Origin: Saccoglossus kowalevskii | Taxonomy: Eukaryota; Hemichordata; Enteropneusta; Harrimaniidae | Length of the DNA stretch: 17,212 nt | Assembly (NCBI RefSeq): GCF_000003605.2 | Contig: NW_003109110.1 | Span: forward strand, 65,131 to 82,342 | Direction of reading: 5' to 3' | Part shown: positions 1 to 10,927 of the stretch, one piece after another | Numbering within the stretch: position 1 is the first letter of the stretch | Layout: each line of letters opens with the position of its first letter | The notes under the pieces: generated by a model | What the model was told of the DNA's origin: nothing | Seen by the model: only the letters and a program-made list of their open reading frames with translations | Databases searched by the model: none | Position numbers and translations under genes: made by a program

Positions 1-204
1 TGAAATCCCCAGGGCGATTTTTGGGATGGACGAATTTACGGCAGAATCCGGTATTATATAAAGAAAGTATTATTATGGACATCTTGCGCATATTTGCCGA
101 TGTTTTATACTGTTTGTAGTTTGCATATGAAAGTGGTTGTTGATGCCCCTCCTATTATTCGACGTCGTTGACAATGCGATAACAATGCCACTCGCACTGT
201 GCAC
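1..204. other. Window edge, no assigned gene; possible exon end at about 50
   Basis: The first 50 bases are more GC-rich than what follows. One frame is open from base 2 and contains ATG at 26 followed by eight codons, and a GT at 51-52 could be a donor (see findings). Another frame is open to a TAG near 119. Several CpG dinucleotides occur in 1-200. Nothing here matches a family I recognise. Confidence 0.4.
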
Positions 205-296
205 ATTTTAGCACTAGATCTAGTGCCATTTTAGCACTAGATCTAGTGCCATTTTAGCGCTAGATCTAGTGCCATTTTAGCACTCGATCTAGTACT
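205..296. repeat. 23-bp tandem repeat, four copies, each with a 14-16-bp palindrome
   Basis: Four consecutive 23-bp units start at 205, 228, 251 and 274. Units 1 and 2 are identical (ATTTTAGCACTAGATCTAGTGCC). Unit 3 differs by one base in the palindrome (GCGCTAG), and unit 4 is more diverged at its end. The core GCACTAGATCTAGTGC is its own reverse complement in units 1 and 2. A related inverted repeat (TAGTGCTA-C-TAGCACTA) follows at 306-322 and looks like a decayed neighbour. The array could be a short satellite or the internal repeat of a non-autonomous transposon; the sequence does not decide. Confidence 0.93.
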
Positions 297-305
297 TTTT
301 TGGAT

Positions 306-322
306 TAGTGCTACTAGCACTA
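306..322. repeat. 8-bp inverted repeat next to the 23-bp array
   Basis: TAGTGCTA (306-313), one base, then TAGCACTA (315-322) form perfect arms. The motif shares TAGTGC/GCACTA with the palindrome of the adjoining array, so it is probably a degenerate member of the same repeat. Confidence 0.75.
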
Positions 323-587
323 GCCACTCGTACTATACGCCCATTTTGACACATTTACATACATGCAGTACCAGAAACAACAATTGGTTGTATAGTCACT
401 ACCGGGTAATACTGGCTACAAATGAAGGGATTTCATACAAGCGAATATGTTTTAGTATTATCATCAGTCCCGATAATTATTTACCTCTCAAAGTTTAAAC
501 TAGCGCAGTGAACAAACAACATTGGATAATTACCTTTTTATTAACTGCCAAGCAGGAAGACACATTGCTAGAACTATGCTGTTGAAG

Positions 588-631
588 AAAATTTCGTGAA
601 TTTCGCGAGTCATGAAAAATCACGAAATTTT
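588..631. repeat. Perfect 12-bp inverted repeat
   Basis: AAAATTTCGTGA at 588-599 pairs exactly with TCACGAAATTTT at 620-631. The 20-bp spacer itself contains TTTCGCGA. This could be the core of a decayed foldback element or a DNA hairpin. No target duplication was made out. Confidence 0.8.
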
Positions 632-2123
632 GTAGTAGTTAAAATTTATGTGTGGTCCCACAACAACAACTTTCACAAAACTTTGTCTTTGTCTGAAATC
701 AAGAAAATTGAAAGCAGCTTAAAATTAAATGAATTTTTTACAGTATGTAATGAATTGTATATGCTTATTTGATTTAATCATGAAACATTTTAATAGTACT
801 TGTATTCCCACAAATATAGAGGAAACAAATCTGGCTGCTTGTATAACAAACAAAATTATACACAACAAATTATGCCAGTTTAGGCTTATTCAGTCTTGAA
901 TTTGTTTCTCCTTGAGCACTGATGATTCAGTTTATTGTAGTGTTGTACAGTGCTTGGCCCAGAATAGACCATATTTGCTAATCTGGCATTTTGCCTGCCC
1001 AGCTATATTGTACATTTTTTTCCCCTCAACTCGGATATTATTATTCAGTATTTGTCATTGTCTGTACATGATGAGCTGCATTTCCCATGCATGTTCTTAT
1101 TTATGAAGGAATTAATTCGACACTCTTTATTGCTTTGACATTTTGGATTTCATCTAATATAAAAACATATATGCATGAAAGAAAGATTTGTTTCTATTGC
1201 TGCATTTTGAATATAGAATTTGTAAAAAATAGACTTTTATATTGGTGAAAAAAGATGTGTTTATTTCACAGAAGACAAAACAGAACATAGCTTACAGTCT
1301 CAACGATTCTACACTGAAAACCTGGAATAAATACAGGCAAAAATGACAATAGTGAAATATTACAAAAACATATTTAAAGTGTCAGTCATTATGTGTTCAT
1401 CTGTGTGTATTTTGCGCATGTTGTATATTGTATATGTTGCATGGTATCAATTCAGACACGCCACAGAAAAACCGCTATATCTTTAGGGCTAAAAAGAGGT
1501 AAATTCATGCTGCTGATCTGTTCCTGGCTCGCAATAGAATGTCTTAAATGGCGTTTCATTTAATCTGAAAAAATAGAGAATACAGAGATAGTGAGAGTCC
1601 TGATGAAAAAATGAAGATAAGAACTGACAATGTATTCCATATAACTTTATCACAAATGAGACGCTTTCTTGTGCTAAATGGGGATCAAGCATTGTCTCTA
1701 CAGATAGCCAAAATCAATCAGGAAAAAAAACGGCACATGTAAGCAGTTTGTTAATGCAATTGCTAGAATAAAGTATCACCTTCCTAGTCATATAAATCAT
1801 TCCATTTTTGGTTAGGAAATTGGAATCTCCATATAATGACGTAACAATCATCTTTAAGTGTTCCCATGGCTACTGCACATTTTTATCGGCTGCTCCTTGG
1901 ATAAAACACTTTACTACATGTAGGTGTTATTATATGACAGGTCAGTGTTTGCGAGGTCAGTTACCTTTTGATGTCACTGAATGCTCCAGTTACCTTAAAC
2001 CCAGTTCAATGCTTTCATCATCATGTTGCCTGGCAGATGTTTGGGCTATGGTCTGCGCTGCTGGATAGCGGTGATATGGACATTCATTTTTCTGATATAC
2101 ATGTAAACAAAGGCGAAATATGT

Positions 2124-2173
2124 ATTTTAATTTTTTATTAATTTTTATTTATTTATTATTTTTTTTATTATGG
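2124..2173. repeat. Low-complexity T/A-rich tract
   Basis: About 50 bases consist almost only of T with scattered A (TTTATTTATTTATTATT type). It is a simple sequence with no coding or RNA signal. Confidence 0.85.
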
Positions 2174-3143
2174 CAAAAAATTTAAATTTCTAAGTTGCGG
2201 TGGTTACGAGTAGCAACAGAAATTGATTCAGCTTGGCAGTTTAAATTGAGCAACATTTTGTTTTGTTTACTGAAATAATTAGAAGCTTATCAAAGGTACA
2301 GCAGGTATGATATTGTATCAAGAATAATCTGTCTATATACTGGTGGCACAGGTATATCAACACAAAGCGACGACTAGTGTGACATCTTACATATAGAGTA
2401 ATCAACTTAAACTAGTTTATAATAATCATTTACTAGATGGTCTCTGACTTTCTTTGAGTTGGTGTGTGTTATGTCTAGACTACTTTATTTTGGCTCGTTT
2501 AATTAATACTACAAACAGCGTCAATATTCAATTGTCAAACTGTGTACTGAGCGAAAACTTGCATATTGTGCTGTTTGTCATAATTTGTCTGAATAAATCC
2601 CATCATGCATTGCTACTTGAATTCTGCTTGTGTGTTACTCTTCTTCTGGCTGTGTGCTAAACACATCTGGGCTAAAGTACATAATGTTTCATGTTTGAAG
2701 TTTGTTCAGACACCATGGCAACACAAGTAAAATAGTTGTTCTATATATTAAAAGGGGAGATGTTTCCTAATGGTTGCACAGAAAACACCTTACGAATCTG
2801 GTGTGCATCAATCACAAATAATCATGGGAAAATTGCTTCATGTTGAATAATATAGTCCATCTTTGATCGTTGAATAGACAATCTCGTGATTTCATCAATT
2901 GACGCCTTAAGATGCTGAAAACTCTATCACAACCAAATTCACTACTTGATGTTTGCCTGTTGGTGATGTTCAGTTTATTTCTAATCACTGACCACTGTGA
3001 ATACTATAGTTGCTTTTAAAGGTTCAATTGTGCGAATTTAAGCGAGTCAACGTACTCAGTTAATTATAATGCAATAACACCAGGGAAAAACATGTTGTCA
3101 TTCATATTACTTATGAATTAAATCTGCATATTCCACATGCTGC

Positions 3144-3813
3144 ATATACTGTAGAATACTTTCACTTGGAATTAATTTTTGCTGTTTTTGCTAAAGGAAT
3201 GATTCAGCGAAAATAAAATCCAGCGAATACACCTTTTTTCCTATATATTACATTCAAGTTGTCAAAAATTGGTGAAAATAAATTCAATACAAAACATTCA
3301 AAATGTCTTTTCAGCGAAAATTGATTCCAGCTAAAATAAAGTATTTTACTATATGTACCCTCATTTATAAATCCTTGATATTACCCCCCTCCCTCTCCTT
3401 CCGAAACATTTTGTGAACTGATATGCACTTAAATGCCTGAGGGTCATTTAGTATCCTGTTGAACAGGTTGAATGGTATTATAAACAGAGTCAAAACTCAA
3501 AAATGCAAATTAGTTTATTTTTGTTTCAGTTTCATACAAATTAGCCATGGTCTACTTCATTAGATTGCAGTGGGTAACATACAAAGAAATTCGCTATAAG
3601 TTGCTGCTCATTCTTTTTGTTTTAGTTAGAAATAATGTTATTTTGCTGGAATTAGTTTTCACTGAAAAGGCTTTTTGGGTGTATTGTGTGGAATTTTTCA
3701 GTGATTTTAGTTAAGTTTAATGTGAAATGTATAATGAAAAAGTTTATTTTCAATGAGGCATTCCTTCAGCGAAAATAAATTCTAAGTGGAAATAAAGTAT
3801 TCCACAGTAATAT
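3144..3813. mobile_element. Cluster of related inverted-repeat arms: MITE-like element(s)
   Basis: The left arm at 3144-3184 (from ATATACTGTAGAATACTTTC to the TTTTTGCTG end) recurs inverted at 3312-3354 and again at 3767-3813; a partial left-type arm lies at 3642-3665. All share GAATT next to TTTTCGCTG (or its complement CAGCGAAAA). The outermost pair matches best: both arms keep ACTGTRGAATACTTT and CACTTRGAATT. Two readings are possible: one 670-bp element with internal arms, or two shorter elements (3144-3354 and about 3640-3813) of one family. No transposase fragment was seen, so it is non-autonomous. The family type is not assigned. Confidence 0.72.
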
Positions 3814-6674
3814 AAAACCTGCTACCTTACTACCAAATGTTTTGTTAGCCCCGTTACTGAAAAGACAAAATTTTGTTTCCTCTGTCTGATTTTTATATAC
3901 AAATCTCAACTTTTTAAAAATCAAATATTAAGATTTTAATTTTGCTAAACACGAGTTCAACATGAGAAATATGTTATCAGTGCATTTCATTTCACATTTT
4001 TATTTATTTGATATTACAAAATAATAGAATTATTTAGCAATTTAGGTAATGACTTTGACCACGTGTGTGGATTTAGGATCTCAAATTGTCTCAAGACCTT
4101 GTCTGCAGATTCATAGCCAGTTTTTTCCCCGATTCTCATTTGAGGGCTCAATCAGGAAAGCAGGCTGCTAAATTGTATACTTTCACATGCGGTATTTGTA
4201 AAACTGGGCAATCAGTGAACCATTGACCTTTTGAATGTTTTTTCCTGACTAAATTTGAATGCAAGATTTTGTTATTTTTCTGTATTTTCCAATAATGTCT
4301 TTGTTAATTGTGGACCGCATGGTTAAGTCTCATTAAAATTTGTAAAAAAAAAAATTTAAATATTGTTATGAGGGTTTATTTTGTAAAAACCAGACAAAAG
4401 ATTACAAAAGTTAACTTTGGGTCAAAGGGGTAAGGACAAAAGGACAATTAGCCTGCAGCCCTCATTCAAGTTCTAAGGAAATCATTGGTACCACCATGCA
4501 GTGGACATTTTTCTCTGTCTGTAATGTATTTATAATTGGCCAAGCAAAGTCAATATACAATTTGCAGTGTATGGTCAAGTTGTCGATCACAGGACAAGTC
4601 TTTGTCCTATTCAACTCTGAAATGAGTTGTACCTCGTATGGTCTGTAAACCACTTCAAATTTAGGACAGATTAATTGTCATGTATTTTTTTTTTTTTTAA
4701 CTCTGGGGGAAAATCATGAATCACTATCACTGTGAAAAATAAAATCCTATTCACCACACCATCCAGAGTAGGTCATCACTTTTACAGCAATTAGAAAAAT
4801 CAGTTCGTTGCATTTATCGTGAACTGACGTGACCCTAAATCGTATGTATTCATGCAATGTCACATTTTTGTGAAGGTTAAGCATTTTTTTGAAATAAAAA
4901 AAAAATTAAAATATGCAACTATTCATCTCAATTTTCCATTATTCAAATAATTTTCTATAAACTTAAATTTCAAAGTCCCCATTCATGCATGTAGTAAGTA
5001 AAGGTGGGACACGTCAACATTTCAATATATGTATATTATTCATACACAAAATAAAATGAATTTATTTGCATGTACTCGATAATGTGAATAATAAATGTTT
5101 CTTTTGAAAAAAATCTCTCCAAAAATTAATTTCATATTTTTGTTGGAATCACAAAATTTCATTGCCTACATTGAAACAATGTTTTCCTATTCGGTACTGA
5201 TTTGTGTCAGCTTGCCCCCTCAATATGGTCAGCTGGTGATTGGTAGCATATCAGGAACGAGGTAATGCATAAGGACGTTTCCGCTCAAAAGATTTAATCC
5301 ATGTAGCGTACAAAACATTGGACTGTACACATAGGTCTCCTATGAGTTGTGCCCAACCCAACGTGGCAACCTGGGTAGCCACAGTGAATTGTGTCAAGAT
5401 CTAATCTGTGCATGCAAGCATCTGTATTTGAAATCTGAGCCCCACATGCTTTGAATTGTGGTTTCTTGAAAGACCTACAGAGAACTATTTGCGGTTTTAG
5501 AACAATGGGGTTCCCCCTTGATATATACTAACACGTACTCGTAATTTAGATTCATTGATTCAGCTGAATAGTTAACCTCTCTATAATTCCCTAGTTTCTG
5601 TGTCATTGTTTGTGACTGATCGGTTTTAACATTGTAGGTATACATGTATTATGCTTTGGCAGACACAATCAATCAAACTATTGGATTCATCCTGGGTTGT
5701 CTCAACTCATATTGTCATCATAATTCTTCCAGAGAAGGTGCAAGATTGTGAGGTATAGTTTTGGACGAAGAAGGGATTGAAAGAATTTTCACTAGCTTGC
5801 GTAGTATGAAAGTTATTTGTCGGAATTACAGGCATCAGAGTTTGTCTACGATGCACCATATGTATAAACTAAGGAGAGGTGTCATCATCAGGCCATATAG
5901 CATCATCAGTTTGTGTTCTGGGACTATGTGGTCTTGTATATATGAGGTATTGTGATGAATTTGCAGTACTTTGCTGCATCCTCGAAGTCTTTGACTTCTG
6001 AATGAGTGACTGACATATTTTAACTTGTAAGTTTTGAGTATTTTTTTTGATCATTAAATCTATTTTTATTTAGCAATTATAATACATGTAGTTCAAATTT
6101 TAAAAATTATGTACATGCACAGCATGCTCATCAGGTTTCTGGTCTACATACACAGTTGAAAAACAACGTGCACATAGTACAATGTGCACTCAAGTACTTG
6201 CACAGGATGGAGGTGTAGATGGCTGATATCTGTAACATTAGTAAACTACGCACTTGTTCGACTTAGTGCCCAGGGTACTCTGCTCACAAAATTGTTTTTT
6301 TAAGTGGCGTGGACGACTAGTCGAATATCCCACTCGAAAAAAATTGCCAAATAACAATTCATGTTCACCATGTGTTAATTCTGGTAATGCAATGCCAATA
6401 TGAATTATTGATGAATTGAATTCAGTGAAAAGTGGCTTGATTTAAAAACAAAGCAGATTCACGATATTCATGGAGGGCAATTCTGGTTTTCGAAAAAAAT
6501 CAAAGACCAGCTTTTTTGACTGGACAGTTAAATTTAAATTTAGAGTGTTTTGAAAGGGATGAACACTTGCATAAACATAACCCCAAAATTGAGATGCCCC
6601 AAAAGTGGGTGTGGACCTTTCGTCAAGCATGGGTGGAGAGTTGGACAAGTACGGTAAACATGTATGTTTATAGT

Positions 6675-6706
6675 GGGGTTGGGTGTGGGAGGAAGGGAAG
6701 GAAGGG
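6675..6706 (+). other. Putative G-quadruplex-forming tract
   Basis: Five runs of three or four G (starting at 6675, 6681, 6687, 6695 and 6704) are separated by loops of 2, 3, 5 and 6 bases. This meets the usual G3+N1-7 rule with a spare run. Folding is not shown; the tract also fits a simple purine-rich sequence. Confidence 0.6.
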
Positions 6707-7236
6707 TCTTGTACATTTTGTTGATTGATGTTATGTGGTATTTTGAGGATGAAAAAACATGTGTGGTGAAATGTGTTGGTGTTGAAAGCAGGTACCTTGC
6801 ATGGTTGCATGGCTTGCATTTTGGTATAAATAGGGCATTAAATATCAATGTATTTCAGAAAACTATATGAAGGACAGCAATGGTGATGTCAAAAACATTC
6901 TATGTATTATATCTGTGCATCTATAGTCTAATTTAGGTTTTCTTTAGTCATTGTATGGCATTATATTCACTACTGTGTAATAATCAACAATTGAAACACT
7001 TTGAAAACATAGAAGATTTTCACAATTGTCTTTCGCTACATTTGCCACTAAGAAATGCATTTGTGTTTGTTTTTATTTGAAACTTCTTTCACAATATATA
7101 ATTTTCTTTACCAAAAAAATAAAAAATATATATAAAATGCATACATGTATTACATTAAATTTGATTGATTATAATTTTTTAATACTTCGTGACGCCTATT
7201 TTAGAACCAAATTAAGGCCTTTCACTCTTTCCTGAC

Positions 7237-7252
7237 AGTTAGTTAGTTAGTT
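7237..7252 (+). repeat. (AGTT)4 microsatellite
   Basis: Four perfect tandem copies of AGTT. It is short, and its only likely interest is as a length-variable marker. Confidence 0.85.
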
Positions 7253-8222
7253 AAAGTGATGGCTAAACTTTAGATTTAAAAATGTTTGACAATCCTAAAC
7301 AAACAAAAGTAATTATGTTATTAACACCGTTAAAGAGAGTCCCAAAGTACAGTTTTCGACCGCTCTTTTCATCGGTTATTGTTAGCCAGGCAGTGAAATG
7401 GTCTGGATGTTTGCTCCCGAGAATAGAGGGTGGACAGTATCATAAATGGTGTCAAATAATTATGCTAGTACAGTACCAGGAGATTCTTTGTTTTGTTTAC
7501 ATGCATATCATAGTGGTTCTTGTCATTTAGCGGGTGCCATGTTGATGAAAATAAAATGAGATTCGTGTGTTTGCTGGTATACTTGCATATATGCTGTCCT
7601 TAACAATATGTGAGGGGTCCTAAGAAAGGGGATTACAAATATTTTTGCTTTGCTGTGATATTAACCCCCCCCCCCATTTCAAATATTTTGTCTAAAACTG
7701 GCTTTCTCATGCAATACTGTTTCATCAAATTGTTTACTTTCTCCTTAAAAGGTCACCAAACAGAATACTTCATGAGTTGAGTTGGAACTTTACTCCAAAT
7801 ACATAAATCACATTAAACTAATTCCATTCCCAGATAGCTCCATGGTGTCAAATTAAGATAAACAATATTCTCTTGATATTGTAGTGTGTGCATTATCTCT
7901 CTAATAAATGTTATAGTTGCTATAAGGCTATTTTTGATTGGTTGAGCAGAGTCTGGTCCTATAAGGCCTTGTGTGAGGTTGGCCAATGACAGACAGCGTG
8001 ACTGCATGCCTGAGGCTATGATAGTTTGCCAGTAGGCTCTTCATTATGCCTAATGTAAAGTATGTTCGTGGGCAGAAATGTCCTGAGATTTACACAGAAT
8101 TGGAATTAGTTTTCATGATTGCAAGTGGGAATTCTTGGCATATTGCATTACCTTGTGGTAACCTCCTCTGTGCTGCAAAGCTCATGCTTTATATGCTGAT
8201 GTTGCTCGGTGGACATGCATTA

Positions 8223-8453
8223 GGCCAAAAATAAAAAAAAAATTGTTGCCCTCGGCAACCGACCGAAAAATATAAAATATCAGGTCGCATTTTTTTTTTT
8301 TTTAATAGGCCCAAATATTAAAAACTCACCATTTCAAGCAGTAAAAAAGTGTTTTCATGAATTTAAAAAAAATCAAAAAAAAAAATCCGACCAACCGACC
8401 CAATTTTTCAATATTCCGACTTGAGGGCAACATAAGTTCTTTTTTTTTTGGCC
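8223..8453. mobile_element. PIF/Harbinger-like MITE with TTA target-site duplication
   Basis: A 231-bp element has 31-bp terminal inverted repeats (8223-8253 and 8423-8453). Both ends read GGCC, then 18 A-rich bases, then GTTGCCCTC. TTA flanks it on each side (8220-8222 and 8454-8456). A 3-bp TWA duplication and ends starting GGCC or GGG are typical of PIF/Harbinger (Tourist-type) elements. Inside, a GACCGACC-like segment on the left and CCGACCAACCGACCC on the right extend the fold, so a single strand would form a long hairpin. There is no transposase frame, so it would depend on an autonomous partner elsewhere. Confidence 0.82.
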
Positions 8454-8456
8454 TTA

Positions 8457-10660
8457 CTGTCACCCGAAGGCAGTGTAGTATCAGCTAAGTAAATTGATCA
8501 GGTGTGCACCAGATTGGTTAATGGGATACTACCAATTCGGTAATCAAATAACCAGTTAAAATATCTTTTTTTTTATAGTTTACCTAATGACTACCAAAGT
8601 CACTATGTTGTGTCACTTAAAGTAACCTGCCTAATATTTTTTTTCAACATTTTGATCAATAACTGTACCTATGGAATCGTATGTCCATTTGTCCAAAATT
8701 AACAAAGAAATTATAGAATAAATACAGACGTGTATGCAAGATTTTAATGAAATTAAAGTAAATCATATGGTGTGAATGATATTTTAATTGTGAATGTCCT
8801 TGATATTTGAATTTATATTAAATGAATAAAAAAAAAAATTTACAACATTATTAGTCCTGTGTAATAAAAATAAATTGGTTCTATTTCCTAAAAACATTTC
8901 ACGTGAGCCTTTTTACTCTAACCTAATTTCACATTTCATTTTGTCATTAATTTACATATTTTTATGGCAGTTGTTACAAAGTTTGTGGTCATAAAAAAAA
9001 CTATGGCAGTTATTAATGAACCAAATCTTTGCCAACAGATCTGCAATAATTTCATGACATGCATTGTCTTGTAAATATGGTCGATAGATACTTATTTTGG
9101 CAAATTTGTTACATGTATGTAAAATCATATGCTTGTCATGTATATGTGATCTGTGACCCCAGATATTTTTATCCTATATCATAAATATTGCATTCTATAT
9201 TATGTTTTTATATATCATATTTATATTGTCATATCTCTGGAGCCTCTCGAATACAAAATTATTTTTGCAATTTGTATGCTAATTCTTTTATTTGAAATAT
9301 TATGTATTTACAAAATCCAATATTATTCATTTGTATTACTAGGCATGCATACATTTTCGAAACCACGCTTATTCTGCTTCATGTATATTAATGATATTGG
9401 CATAATTAGGTTGACAATCTAATGCATTATGTTTCTATATTTTTATATTTTCTTTCGCGTTTATAATACAATGTCCAATATCATGGCAGCCATTTTGAAT
9501 TTTTTTTTATATCAGTTGTATTAAAATGAAAATGTTGGTCATTCTGTCTAAATTAGACCAGAGATATACATTTATAATGAGTGGATTTCACTGCATATTC
9601 GTGTGGATGGACTAATGATTTTTACTTGTCAGTGAGCAAGTAGTTTCCTGGTGACAATTAGTCTCCAAAGTGCTGCTAAATCAGTTCATTATTTCCAGAC
9701 TTCTATGACAAGTTGTCGTCGTTTTCCCCACTCAATAAAAGTATGTAAATTATAGTTGAGTGTTACTTTATCTGTAATAATGATAGACAACTGTCCACAA
9801 GTATATTATGTGATAATAGCGATTTCTAATATCACTGTAAATTGCTGGGAACACCTTTAGTGCATTGCACAGCTGTTGCAGTTTCATTCACTCTTTGTAG
9901 TGCTGTCAAACAAATAAGTGTTTACCATCATGCATGCAAATCTGTCTGTGCCTGACACTCAATCAATACTTAAATTGAACTTAGTAGTTTTATATAACAA
10001 AGTCTTGTCCAGAATAAATTTGGAAACATTCATCTGATTTAAAGCGATACATTTGACATGGTATGCCATTGCCTTTATATGGGTATAATATACACAACTG
10101 TGTATAGAGGTGGAAAATTACGAAATTTGAAAAGTAGCCTGGAAAGTCCTGAAAAATGAAGATAAATAGCCATCACTGTGGCAAAGTGGTTTATTGAAAT
10201 CACCATTAATTTTTTTTTTTTTAAACTGATCGTTTAAACAATCATCGTAAAATGCCACCTGTCTTGTGTATCGTAGCTTAGGGCTACGAAGTGTGGAAAT
10301 GTAGCCAGTAGGAAAAAATATATATATCTGAAGCTTTAATTACCCTTTTACCAAAACTACACAACAGTTATTACTAAACGCTCCCAACTTAACTTGATAA
10401 ATGTGCGAATCAAAATATTGGTAGTTTGCTTCTGAAACTGAACTGAACTGATATCTGGTCATGTTTCTATGCCAAAGATGAATGAGTATTATTTGAAATT
10501 GTTTTCTTGAACAGATTGACACCCCTAATTACTTCTAAAATGATGAATTTGAAACGGGTTTTGACACTAATTTGTGTCACTGCTACATGTATATGCATTG
10601 AGAAGGCTACATATCTGATTAAAAAACAGAAGAGACGAGACGAGATGATTGATTGATGCT
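8457..10660. other. Non-coding AT-rich stretch
   Basis: No exon was recognised. An inverted pair, GTAGTATC (8475-8482) and GATACTAC (8525-8532), lies just after the MITE. T13 lies at 10210-10222, and a 7-bp-stem hairpin at 10271-10289. The interval 9150-9480 is especially AT-rich, which accounts for its open frame. Just before the minisatellite the sequence has short GACGA and GATT simple repeats (10633-10656). Confidence 0.6.
10271..10289. repeat. Short perfect hairpin
   Basis: TCGTAGC (10271-10277) and GCTACGA (10283-10289) form a 7-bp stem around the loop TTAGG. The stem is CpG-containing in otherwise AT-rich DNA. It may be a remnant of an inverted-repeat element; there is no evidence of transcription. 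Confidence 0.7.
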
Positions 10661-10927
10661 TCATTTAATGTGTTCTCAACTAGCTGTTACATGTATGTAC
10701 TGTGTTTGCATTCATTTAATGTGTTCTCAACTAGCTGTTACATGTATGTACTGTGTTTGCATTCATTTAATGTGTTCTCAACTAGCTGTTACATGTATGT
10801 ACTGTGTTTGCATTCATTTAATAATGTGTTCTCAACTAGCTGTTACATGTATGTGTACTGTGTTTGCATTCATTTAATGTGTTCTCAACTAGCTGTTACA
10901 TGTATGTGTACTGTGTTTGCATTCATT
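10661..10927 (+). repeat. Minisatellite, about five copies of a 51-56-bp unit
   Basis: Units begin at 10661, 10712, 10763, 10814 and 10870, with a fragment from 10923. The first three are 51 bp and essentially identical. Unit 4 has gained 3 bp (TAATAATG) and 2 bp (ATGTATGTGTAC), and unit 5 keeps the 2-bp gain, so the 2-bp change arose before the last duplication. Each unit carries one TACATGTA palindrome. Because 51 is a multiple of three, frames stay open across it; the repetitive predicted peptides are an artefact. Confidence 0.95.

Larger units (their letters stand above)
323..3143. other. Non-coding AT-rich stretch
   Basis: No exon was recognised here. Short open frames occur on both strands, but none shows a family motif and most lack an ATG start. 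Structure seen: a 12-bp inverted repeat at 588-631, two AGGTCA half-sites at 1939-1959, two TACATGTA palindromes (1915, 2098), and a low-complexity T/A tract at about 2124-2173. It is probably intron or 5' flank of the RXR gene. Confidence 0.6.
3814..8219. other. Non-coding stretch, no gene recognised
   Basis: This is AT-rich DNA with many A or T runs (for example T14 at 4685-4698), four tandem AGTT at 7237-7252, a run of 11 C at 7665-7675, a 10-bp palindrome CGACTAGTCG at 6314-6323, three TACATGTA palindromes (5641, 6083, 7142) and a G-rich tract at 6675-6706. Open frames up to about 125 codons exist on both strands around 6442-6870 but overlap each other and show no domain. It is most likely intronic. 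Confidence 0.6.

Noticed and set aside
1808-2068. 86-codon Cys-rich open frame
   Set aside because: It starts at TTG rather than ATG, has no recognisable family or flanking splice logic, and its length is expected by chance in 17 kb.
4419-4431. DR1-like GGGTCA-A-AGGGGT that RXR or HNF4 might bind
   Set aside because: The second half-site matches the consensus at only about half its positions; it is not distinguishable from chance.
6825-6833. TATAAATAG, TATA-box-like (also at 15095-15103)
   Set aside because: Such strings are common in AT-rich DNA; no initiator, downstream exon or CpG context supports a promoter.
6442-6870. Overlapping open frames on both strands (up to about 125 codons on the minus strand)
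   Set aside because: They overlap in several frames, show no domain or conserved motif, and follow from local strand-biased composition. No convincing splice-site context was found.
7665-7675. C11 run and the many A/T homopolymers as functional signals
   Set aside because: They are isolated homopolymers without a partner structure and are typical simple sequence.
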